Assembly: GCA_964360995.1 (NCBI GenBank)
Contig: CAYHYZ010000006.1
Span: 1-33,887 of the forward strand
Direction of reading: 5' to 3'
Length of the DNA stretch: 33,887 bases
DNA from: CAYHBS01 sp964360995
GTDB lineage: Bacteria > Patescibacteriota > Minisyncoccia > Ryanbacterales > HO2-45-13
The position numbers and the translations under genes were made by a program. The notes beneath the pieces were generated by a model, which saw only the letters and a program-made list of their open reading frames with translations, was not told the DNA's origin and made no database searches. Of this stretch, positions 20,264-27,606 are shown piece by piece (the first letter of the stretch is position 1; the number at the start of each line of letters is the position of its first letter).

Positions 20264-22690
20264 TTAGATAAACTTATTAAACCGGTGCTGGATTTCTGCT
20301 TCGATCTGATCTCTCGGGCGTCCATACGTAAGACGGGAATATTCTTTCACTGCCGCGGCGACTTGAGGATTTCCTCTCGCTGGCGAGATTGTGCGCATAT
20401 TAAATGGCTGCGCAGTTTTTCCTCCGGAAAGTACATCAACGTATGCGTTATAGTTGTCGATGTTTGCAAGGTCATTTTTGGTGAACGATGGCGTAAATCG
20501 CTGCTCCAACACTTCCGCGTCCTCCTCGCCCACGCGAAACGATACCATAGATCCAACATTTCCAAACACCGCTTTCTTAGTTGCATCATCCAGCTGCCCA
20601 ATAAACTGGTGGGCAACAATCAAATTCAAGCGATATTTGCGCGCTTCAGCAAGAATTGTTGCAAACGAGTCCGTAACCACATTTTGAAATTCATCGATAT
20701 AGAAATAAAAATCCTTGCGCTGATTCTCGTCAGGAATATCCCCCCGAGAAAATGCGGCCATCATAATTTTACCCACGAGAATTAATCCCATCAGGTTTGC
20801 ATTAATTTCTCCCAGCTGACCTTTGGACAAATTGACAATAAGAATTTTTCCTTCGTCCATGATGCGCCGAAAATCGAATGAGCTCTGCTCCTGCGCAATA
20901 ATAGGACGCATAATATCGTTTGCGAGGAATGTATCAAACTTGGACGTAATATATGGAACAATATTTTCTAGCTTTTGCTCTCCTCCAGCTTTTTCGGCAA
21001 TGTGTTTCCAAAATGTACGCACCACCACATTTGCCGTGCGAGAAAGCTTTAATGTTCGAAATTCTTTATCCGCAAGCACGCGCTCAATTTCTAACATAGT
21101 GTTCCCGCTTGGCGGATCTTCCATCACAAGTAACGTGGAGTTTCGAAAATATTGTTCAAATATCGGGCCCATCGATTCTGGCACACCACCGTACAATTTC
21201 TGGAAAATACTAAAGAGCTCGTTTACAAGAAATGTTTTTTGCTCTGGACGCTTCGGATCAAATTCCAAAAAGTTCATCCCAAGAGGACGATCCATATCAA
21301 CCGGATTAAAATAGATCACGTCTTGCATGCGATGCGGAGGCACCAGTCCCAGTAAGTCTTCAGCCGTATCTCCGTGCGGATCAATAAAACACAATCCTGC
21401 ACCATTTTGCATATCTTGCACAATCATATTTTTAAGAAATACCGTTTTACCAGTACCCGTCTGTCCTATCACATAGAGGTGCCGTCTCCGATCTTCGGGT
21501 GAGATATAAATATCGGTTGATTGCCCCCCATATTCGTTGACTCCCATGAGAATGCCAGACGTGGACACTGCTGCGGGCACCATAGACGAGCGAGATTTTT
21601 GAAACTGTACGTGTGGCGTAGACAATTTTCGTGCAGGAAAATGCATGACGGTGGCAAGCTCTGTGAGGTTTAAATATGCCGAGGTAGCCGCGTCGAACAA
21701 CCGAAACGAGAAATGATACACTTGTCTTTCAAATTGTCTGCCCTTTGGACGGCTCGCCTTAAACCCATTCCCCAGTGGATTTTCAAATTGATGGAATGCA
21801 GACTCTAACTCCCCAAGAATGCGTTCGGCCTCGTCATTCGACCCGGCAGATGCAAAGAGGCGCACATTGACGTCAAAACCGACTTTCGCACTTTTCTTTT
21901 CCAGCTGCTTCACCGTTTCTTCATCAAGTCGAATGGGTTCAAATTGTTTTTTGTCGTCTTTCTTTTTTTTCGCCATAGACGAGCTCACTATTTTGACCGC
22001 CCCTGATTGCATGACTTCACGCACAGCAACTTTATAGGTTTTTCCCTCCCGCATTTTTTGAACTACCTTTTTTGCGAGCTCTCCGTATTTCACTCGCGCA
22101 CTGCGCATAATAATCTGCACCGCGGCGCCTTCCCCATCTTCTTTGAGATTAGCCATAGCCCCGGCAATCACTGAAAACGGCTCATGCCCGAGCTGATCAT
22201 ACGTTTGAATAGGGAGAACCTGTTCACGCGAAAGACGCAATATCGATCCTACAGTGGATCCTTCACTATTAAAAATGTTGTAGTCGTTGCTCGCTTCCAC
22301 TGCGCTCCCCGGATACAAGGAGTGCACCATTTTTTCAAAAGACCCTGCATATTGATGCGGTACCGCTGCGTATATTTGTGCAGTCTTTCCTACTTTCGGG
22401 AGCACCACTTCAAACGCAAATGTGAGCGGAGGGCTGAGCCAGCCCCCAACCTTCAACCCGGAGAGTCCCGCATAGAGCTGTTCCATTTTTTGGAATAGCT
22501 CAAACTGTTTCCCTTGCCCACCAGTGGATTCTTCAGGAAGTTCTAAAATCAACACACGAAACAATTTTAGATGGAGTGCCGAAGAGAGAACGCGAAATTT
22601 ACGCGACTTCCCAACAAAAAAAGCCCCAGCGCCTGCGAGTAGCAGGGTAGCGATTATTCCACCAACGAGCAGTGGCAAAATATTTTGCAT
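20264..22690 (-). CDS. TraG/HerA-type membrane-anchored ATPase, 808 aa
   Basis: One membrane helix at the N-terminus (LPLLVGGIIATLLLAGAGAF) is followed by about 370 residues without a recognised motif and then a RecA-like motor: Walker A in YVIGQTGTGKTVFL, CFIDPHGDTAEDLL, Walker B in FYFYIDEFQNVV and a sensor region near VAHQFIGQLDD. This is the type IV secretion coupling-protein/HerA-FtsK superfamily, which moves DNA or protein across membranes. No conjugation relaxase or VirB genes are near. In CPR genomes I recall similar ATPases as conserved chromosomal genes, so DNA uptake, secretion or a pilus-like role are all possible. The 126-aa gene 1 base upstream is likely a partner. Confidence 0.85.
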   Translation of the reverse strand: MQNILPLLVGGIIATLLLAGAGAFFVGKSRKFRVLSSALHLKLFRVLILELPEESTGGQGKQFELFQKMEQLYAGLSGLKVGGWLSPPLTFAFEVVLPKVGKTAQIYAAVPHQYAGSFEKMVHSLYPGSAVEASNDYNIFNSEGSTVGSILRLSREQVLPIQTYDQLGHEPFSVIAGAMANLKEDGEGAAVQIIMRSARVKYGELAKKVVQKMREGKTYKVAVREVMQSGAVKIVSSSMAKKKKDDKKQFEPIRLDEETVKQLEKKSAKVGFDVNVRLFASAGSNDEAERILGELESAFHQFENPLGNGFKASRPKGRQFERQVYHFSFRLFDAATSAYLNLTELATVMHFPARKLSTPHVQFQKSRSSMVPAAVSTSGILMGVNEYGGQSTDIYISPEDRRRHLYVIGQTGTGKTVFLKNMIVQDMQNGAGLCFIDPHGDTAEDLLGLVPPHRMQDVIYFNPVDMDRPLGMNFLEFDPKRPEQKTFLVNELFSIFQKLYGGVPESMGPIFEQYFRNSTLLVMEDPPSGNTMLEIERVLADKEFRTLKLSRTANVVVRTFWKHIAEKAGGEQKLENIVPYITSKFDTFLANDIMRPIIAQEQSSFDFRRIMDEGKILIVNLSKGQLGEINANLMGLILVGKIMMAAFSRGDIPDENQRKDFYFYIDEFQNVVTDSFATILAEARKYRLNLIVAHQFIGQLDDATKKAVFGNVGSMVSFRVGEEDAEVLEQRFTPSFTKNDLANIDNYNAYVDVLSGGKTAQPFNMRTISPARGNPQVAAAVKEYSRLTYGRPRDQIEAEIQHRFNKFI

Positions 22691-22691
22691 G

Positions 22692-23072
22692 CTACTCTTT
22701 TTGAATTATGCCTGACGCAACCAAGCGATCATAAAAAATATCTGTCAGCGCATTATGTAGTTCTTTTAACAAGTGTGGATTTTTTAGTGAGCGCGCCATA
22801 TGGACTGCCTCGGTAATCCCCTTACTGAATGCAGTGGTGGTGAGTTGTTCGATGGTAGCCGCGTGCGCAATATCGGTGCTCACAGACACGCCTACATCGC
22901 TATCCAAATGAAATCCGCCAACATGATCGGCGAGCACACCCGCAATGTCTTGTTTGGTATCTTTTTGACGATCGTTACCGGAGCGCACTTGTTCGTGTAC
23001 GCGCTCGATAATTTTACTTTCAATGTGCTCTGCTTCCGCCTCGGGAGTTGGAAAACGCGAATATTCTGTCAT
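22692..23072 (-). CDS. Unknown 126-aa helical protein coupled to the ATPase gene
   Basis: The product is a soluble, acidic, helical protein (AEAEHIESKIIERVHEQVRS at the start, then DIAGVLADHVGGFHLDSD) with no membrane segment. Its stop is 1 base before the start of the TraG/HerA-like ATPase, so the two are surely cotranscribed and probably work together, perhaps as regulator or adaptor. The start lacks a Shine-Dalgarno. The region just upstream (23073-23100) contains an AT-rich inverted repeat, TGTATAT-GTA-ATATACA. Function unknown. Confidence 0.78.
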   Translation of the reverse strand: MTEYSRFPTPEAEAEHIESKIIERVHEQVRSGNDRQKDTKQDIAGVLADHVGGFHLDSDVGVSVSTDIAHAATIEQLTTTAFSKGITEAVHMARSLKNPHLLKELHNALTDIFYDRLVASGIIQKE

Positions 23073-23144
23073 GTGTATATGTAATATACATATTGTACCA
23101 TCTCACACACATCTATCCACCGTGGAGTATGAGCCTGTGTGGGT

Positions 23145-23150
23145 TATAAT
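23145..23150 (+). promoter_or_regulatory. -10 element for the leaderless glycosyltransferase gene
   Basis: A consensus TATAAT ends 6 bases before the ATG at 23157. At the -35 position is GTGGAG, a weak match. There is no Shine-Dalgarno, so a leaderless transcript is likely. Confidence 0.6.
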
Positions 23151-23156
23151 AGTCGT

Positions 23157-24677
23157 ATGCAATCAACTTCATTGCGTGTGTTATATGTTGTATTTGGCAT
23201 CATTGCACTCGCGCTCCTTGCGTTTCAGCTCTATTTTTTAGATAGTTATTCAATTTGGCACGACGAAGCATTCTCCGGCCTTCTTGTACAGTATGATCTG
23301 GGTGAAATGCTCCATCGGATTTCGCTGGACGTACATCCACCACTCTACTACCTGCTACTGCGCGCATGGACGGATCTCCTTGGCAACACTACATTCACGC
23401 TACGCCTCTTTAGCGTGCTCCTCGGATGTATCGCAACATATCTGACATGGCGGGTAGCATATTTTTTGACGCGCAACAAAGAGCTGGCATATGCTTCGGC
23501 CTTTCTCTTTTTTGCAAACTCGTTTGTCATTCAACACAACATGGAGGCGCGCATGTATACACTTGGTATTTCACTGATCCTGGGAACGCTTCTTTCCGCG
23601 CTCACCGCTCTGAACCGTACGGGGACAGATCGCTGGAAAATGTGGGGGTCATTTACACTCTTTGCATCGGCTGCGCTCTATACGCATTACTACACTGCAT
23701 TCTACATTGTTGCGATTGGTATAGCGGCACTGCTACTTATTTGGTCGCAAAAAAAAATGGGCGGAGACTACATCGCTTCGATCAAAGGACTGTTCGGATC
23801 TGCCGTGCTCGTTGGCATTCTATACATTCCGTGGCTTCCTACATTTTTGAAACAGGCGCAGCAAGTCACCGAGGATTATTGGATTGGTGCGATGACATGG
23901 TGGTCTATCCCTAAAACACTCTGGAAACTGCTCACGGGAGTGGATGCACATCCGGGATATGGCATTCAAATTTTTAAGAACGCTTTTTCATGGGCGAACG
24001 CGCTCTACATACTTATTGCGTTGCTTGCAATTGCGTTTTACGCATTGTTACGCACCACGCAACCTCGCTTGCGACCAGTGCTACTTCCGCTACTTTTCTT
24101 TCCTTTCATTGCCTCTGCAATTGTCTCTGCGCGTACTTCTATTTTTCTTGAGCGCTATTTCATCTATTCGGTACCATTTCTTGCAATACTCCTGGTGGTT
24201 GCGGTGCACCACATCTCTCGTTCATGGATTAAATACAGTGCGCTCACAATACTTCTGCTTGGCACCGCGCTGTCCTTCCCACTCCGATTTTATGGGCTCG
24301 ATATTTCTCAGAAACCCGGCATGCGCGCGGCGGCAGCGTTTCTCAATGCAAACGTTACTACCAACGACACCGTTGTCGTGAGCACCTCGTATATCTTTTT
24401 CACGCATCGATACTACAACACGCTCCCACAGCGCCATCTCCTGCTGGGAAAAAATCTCACACACTATTCAGGCACAGCACTGATCAGCGCTGAAGAAGTG
24501 GTGCCCGACTTTGAATCTATCAAGAAAACCGGCACTATCTGGAAGATTGATACTACAGGATTTGGCAATTTCCAGCCTGATGTTCCACCGTCATGGCAAC
24601 AGCTTTCCGAACATCGATTCGAAGACGTGTATGATTTTCGCGGCACCATCATTGTGCGAGAATACCTCGTAGAGTAG
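23157..24677 (+). CDS. GT39/PMT_2-type membrane glycosyltransferase, 506 aa
   Basis: The protein has about eleven membrane helices. The first outside loop contains IWHDEAFSGL, the catalytic acidic pair typical of protein mannosyltransferase-like (GT39, PMT_2, ArnT) enzymes, followed by DVHPPLYYLLLRAW, which is also typical. These enzymes use polyprenyl-phosphate sugars to glycosylate proteins or lipids on the outer face. The C-terminal part (from about residue 410) is a soluble domain of about 100 residues. ATG 23157 is chosen over 23139 because of the -10 box at 23145-23150. The GtrA-like protein at 19635 may supply the lipid-linked sugar. Confidence 0.88.
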   Translation: MQSTSLRVLYVVFGIIALALLAFQLYFLDSYSIWHDEAFSGLLVQYDLGEMLHRISLDVHPPLYYLLLRAWTDLLGNTTFTLRLFSVLLGCIATYLTWRVAYFLTRNKELAYASAFLFFANSFVIQHNMEARMYTLGISLILGTLLSALTALNRTGTDRWKMWGSFTLFASAALYTHYYTAFYIVAIGIAALLLIWSQKKMGGDYIASIKGLFGSAVLVGILYIPWLPTFLKQAQQVTEDYWIGAMTWWSIPKTLWKLLTGVDAHPGYGIQIFKNAFSWANALYILIALLAIAFYALLRTTQPRLRPVLLPLLFFPFIASAIVSARTSIFLERYFIYSVPFLAILLVVAVHHISRSWIKYSALTILLLGTALSFPLRFYGLDISQKPGMRAAAAFLNANVTTNDTVVVSTSYIFFTHRYYNTLPQRHLLLGKNLTHYSGTALISAEEVVPDFESIKKTGTIWKIDTTGFGNFQPDVPPSWQQLSEHRFEDVYDFRGTIIVREYLVE

Positions 24678-24682
24678 CACCA

Positions 24683-24711
24683 TTGTGCAGGCGACTCGCT
24701 TGTCGTAGAAT
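24683..24711 (+). promoter_or_regulatory. Promoter of the 103-aa gene
   Basis: TTGTGC (24683-24688), 17 bases, TAGAAT (24706-24711). It begins 6 bases after the stop of the glycosyltransferase gene. Confidence 0.5.
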
Positions 24712-24763
24712 GCTGTTGGATGTGCAGGTGCGTATACGCGCTATAGGGTAAGAGGAGGTGCAG

Positions 24764-25075
24764 ATGGAACCTTACGAGTGCACAACACTCCAAAAAGTAC
24801 ACCTCACAAAGCTGAAAGTGATTCATGCAAAACTTGAACACAGTCGGAGTTGTGTATCATGGTTGGATTTGCAACGTACGCAACGACTCGGATGTAAAAT
24901 TCTTCACCTCATCGAATGTATGGAGCCTCTGCCGGAACACAAGCTCACGGGCAACGAATTACGAGAGGCACGAGAAGAATCTGAAGTGATTTCTCAAATG
25001 ATCACGGAGCTATACAGTATGGTAGTCGAAGCGATAAGAGCATCAATCAAACGTATAGAGCGGCCCCGCACATAG
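24764..25075 (+). CDS. Unknown 103-aa helical protein
   Basis: AGGAGG at 24752-24757 is 6 bases before the ATG at 24764; a GTG at 24758 is too close to the site. The product is soluble and helical, with charged amphipathic stretches (LREAREESEVISQMITELY) and three cysteines, and has no recognised motif. It is a free-standing unit with promoter (24683-24711) and terminator (25060-25087), like the genes at 18732 and 19216. Function unknown. Confidence 0.7.
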   Translation: MEPYECTTLQKVHLTKLKVIHAKLEHSRSCVSWLDLQRTQRLGCKILHLIECMEPLPEHKLTGNELREAREESEVISQMITELYSMVVEAIRASIKRIERPRT

Positions 25076-25087
25076 GGGTCGCTTTTT
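25060..25087 (+). terminator. Intrinsic terminator of the 103-aa gene
   Basis: GCGGCCCC and GGGGTCGC pair with one G-T across the loop GCACATA, followed by TTTTT. The stop codon of the gene is in the loop. Confidence 0.8.
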
Positions 25088-25104
25088 ATTTTATGAAGAA
25101 AGGG

Positions 25105-25932
25105 TTATTTATATTGATAGTGCACCCGATCACCAAAACGCGCGTCGATATACTCGAGCGATTTGCGGCGATCTTTAATGGTGGCTTCCAATGCGATGCG
25201 GATATTTTCGGCAACTCTCGGGATATCACCTTCAAGCATCATCCGAATTTCCCATCCTTGTTGTGTTGTCGCAATGAGTGTTCCTCCATCACCGTAGGTG
25301 ATGGCTAGTGGACCAAGCGCCGCTCCCACTTCAAGTTCATTTTTCAGCACCCGCACATGCGTGCGACACACTTCATCACACCACACATTTCCTAACTCGG
25401 TAGTACCTCCTACAACACCACGAATGAGCGTGAGCAGTCCAGAATCGCTTGCAAGCGTACGCGCATATGCAACACCGTCTTCAGAAATATACGCACATGA
25501 CTGATCCCTGCAATAGAGCGCCCACGGATCACGCTCGGTGATGGTGATCTCTACTGCATGGTCCGTTAAAATACGATTCACGTTGATATCTGCAATCTGT
25601 GGAAACGTTCTCGTGAGCTGTTTTTTCAGCGCACCGCCACGAAACAGCAACATACTGGAATTGGTAAAAAATACTCCTGCGGGAGAGGCGAGGTAATCAG
25701 ATACCGCTGTTTTCACAGTTTCTCCTGGTATCTCATCGGCGCCAAGCACAAACACCTCACGAAACTGTAATGTATTCCATTGCATCAGATACGCGAGCAG
25801 TAGCATGCTTACCATAACTCCGACACCATAAAGACCCACACGCAGTGTGCGTTCTTTTGTCACTCGCTGTTTACGACCGCGCACAAAATCTGCACGGCCT
25901 TGGACCCGTTGTCTCCGTTGCTGCTTACTCAC
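25105..25932 (-). CDS. ftsQ: FtsQ/DivIB-like cell division protein, 275 aa
   Basis: Order of parts: a very basic cytoplasmic tail of about 30 residues, one membrane helix (GLYGVGVMVSMLLLAYLM), a POTRA-like region starting at FREVFVLGADEIPGE and continuing to NRILTDHAVEITITERDPWALY, then a beta-rich domain. This is the FtsQ/DivIB layout, and WALYCRDQSCAYISEDGVAY is the typical end of POTRA and start of the beta domain. FtsQ links early and late division proteins at the septum. It starts with a GTG 12 bases after the serS stop, so it may be read from the serS promoter. Sequence identity in the family is low, so the call rests on layout. Confidence 0.8.
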   Translation of the reverse strand: MSKQQRRQRVQGRADFVRGRKQRVTKERTLRVGLYGVGVMVSMLLLAYLMQWNTLQFREVFVLGADEIPGETVKTAVSDYLASPAGVFFTNSSMLLFRGGALKKQLTRTFPQIADINVNRILTDHAVEITITERDPWALYCRDQSCAYISEDGVAYARTLASDSGLLTLIRGVVGGTTELGNVWCDEVCRTHVRVLKNELEVGAALGPLAITYGDGGTLIATTQQGWEIRMMLEGDIPRVAENIRIALEATIKDRRKSLEYIDARFGDRVHYQYK

Positions 25933-25944
25933 CTATACAGTGTA

Positions 25945-27210
25945 TCACGCACCAATATACTCCTTCCCCATGTAGGGAACGAGTGCTGTGGGAATTTTGA
26001 CACGCCCATCAGATTGTTGATGATTCTCGATGAATGAAATAAGCGCACGCGGTGTCGCAATCGCGGTGTTGTTGAGGGAATGGGCAAATGTGGGCTTCCC
26101 ATCCTCCCCGCGATACTTAATATTGAGCCGACGTGTCTGGAATGCATGAAAATATGAGGCGGAATGTGTTTCGCGGTAGCGCTGTTCACTCGGCACCCAT
26201 GCTTCAATATCGTATTTTTTTACTTGCCCCAGCCCCAAATCTCCCGCGCAGTTTACAACCACCCGATATGGGATTTCCAGTGACTGCATAAGGGCTTCAG
26301 AGTTTGCAAGGAGTTCTTCATGATTTTTTACCGATTCTTGATGATCCGCAACGCAGAGCACCACCTGTTCTACTTTATAAAACTCATGCACGCGGTATAT
26401 TCCTTTAGTATCTTTGCCGTGACTCCCCGCTTCTTTGCGGTAACACGGTGAAAATGCAACGTATTTTTTAGGAAGCGCGTCCGCATCAAGTATCTCATCG
26501 GCGTGATACCCCATGGTGGATACCTCTGCGGTTCCTACTAAATACAAATCATCTTGAGTTTGGTATACATTTTGAGCGTCCAGCGGAAACCAGCCGGTGC
26601 CCATAAAATTACGCTCACGCGCCATCGTGGGAGCAATCATTTCGGTAAACCCGCGCGCGGCCATAAAGTCCATCGTATAGCGCCAGAGCGCAATAGAAAG
26701 CCGAGCGGCATCTCCCTTCAGAAATATCCCCCGAAATCCTGCTACTTTGGTGCCTCGCTCCTGATCCACCAGGTCGTGTGCCTGCATGATCGTCATATAA
26801 TCCTTTACCGGAAAGGAAAATACGGGAATGTCTCCCACTTTTTTTAACTCCACGTTGTCTGCGTCAGTCTTTCCATCTGGCACTGAAGGATCCGGCACAT
26901 TTGGCACCGTAAGCATGAGATGCTGGAACAGCTCCTCCGCGCGGCGCATCGTGTCCTCCTTTACCCCAAGCGCCTCTTTGACCGCTCGCATTTCCTCGAT
27001 CAGCATTTGTCTGTCAGGTGTGTCTCCCATCGTAGGGATTTTTTGAGACGCAACGTTGATTTTTCCTCGCAGTTCATCCACCTCTTGAATGAGACGTCTC
27101 CGCTCTGCATCTGCCTTCAGGAGCGCGTCAATATCGGTCGCAAAACCTTTCTTTTTTGCGGCCTCGCGTACAATATCTATGTGATCGCGGATAAATTCAA
27201 TGTCTAACAT
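25945..27210 (-). CDS. serS: Seryl-tRNA synthetase
   Basis: The full-length 421-aa enzyme has the N-terminal coiled coil (about 30-110, DAERRLIQEVDELRGKI and onward) that holds tRNA-Ser, then the class II core with motif 2 in FSPCYRKEAGSHGKDTKGIYRVHEF and motif 3 in ALISFIENHQQSDGRVKIP. GTAEV in the serine-binding site is present. It charges tRNA-Ser for translation. It is the housekeeping enzyme, unlike the short aaRS-like ligase at 4918. TATAAT lies 7 bases before the start and no Shine-Dalgarno is present. Confidence 0.97.
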   Translation of the reverse strand: MLDIEFIRDHIDIVREAAKKKGFATDIDALLKADAERRRLIQEVDELRGKINVASQKIPTMGDTPDRQMLIEEMRAVKEALGVKEDTMRRAEELFQHLMLTVPNVPDPSVPDGKTDADNVELKKVGDIPVFSFPVKDYMTIMQAHDLVDQERGTKVAGFRGIFLKGDAARLSIALWRYTMDFMAARGFTEMIAPTMARERNFMGTGWFPLDAQNVYQTQDDLYLVGTAEVSTMGYHADEILDADALPKKYVAFSPCYRKEAGSHGKDTKGIYRVHEFYKVEQVVLCVADHQESVKNHEELLANSEALMQSLEIPYRVVVNCAGDLGLGQVKKYDIEAWVPSEQRYRETHSASYFHAFQTRRLNIKYRGEDGKPTFAHSLNNTAIATPRALISFIENHQQSDGRVKIPTALVPYMGKEYIGA

Positions 27211-27217
27211 GCAGTCA

Positions 27218-27223
27218 ATTATA
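27218..27223 (-). promoter_or_regulatory. -10 element for leaderless serS
   Basis: A consensus TATAAT on the reverse strand ends 7 bases before the ATG at 27210. No clear -35 box is seen. Confidence 0.55.
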
Positions 27224-27265
27224 GCCCACTGACCTAGAAATATATAGTGCGCGCCTACTCAATAA

Positions 27266-27370
27266 ATGTCCTTTAGATCATGATAAATCCAAAAAAAATA
27301 TTTCGTTACATACCAACGATTTACAGCTTAGGTTCAGCCCCCCTTCCCTATACTGCACTCTAAAGGACAT
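27266..27370. repeat. Long-spaced inverted repeat between serS and nrdA
   Basis: ATGTCCTTTAGA at 27266-27277 and TCTAAAGGACAT at 27359-27370 are perfect 12-base inverted copies 81 bases apart. They lie in the 396-base intergenic stretch between the divergent serS and nrdA genes (27211-27606), which otherwise holds the serS promoter and a TACAAT hexamer at 27584-27589 near the nrdA start. The arms could be paired operator sites for the nucleotide reductase genes. Confidence 0.5.
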
Positions 27371-27606
27371 CATATATATTCGTGATGAAATATTTGACGA
27401 GTGTCTATGAACGTGTTTTTGGTGTCAAGAATGAGTAAATATTGTGCGCCACTGAATACATATATTTCACAACATTATTTTTCGATTCTTTTCCACAGTT
27501 ACTGCTTTTGCTTCTTGCGGGTGGATAATGAGTGAACCCTTTCATCTCGTTTCGCAGCGCGCTGCGCGCACTTTGCGCACCATTACAATTTAATCTCCAC
27601 CCCACC

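Noticed and set aside
27236..27252. Possible NrdR box upstream of nrdA
   Set aside because: Only the right half (ATATATAGTG) fits. The left half is missing and no second box is found at the usual distance.
27532..27606. Longer nrdA reading frame with 25 extra codons
   Set aside because: The added residues show no family pattern and the ATP-cone domain begins directly after the ATG at 27607.
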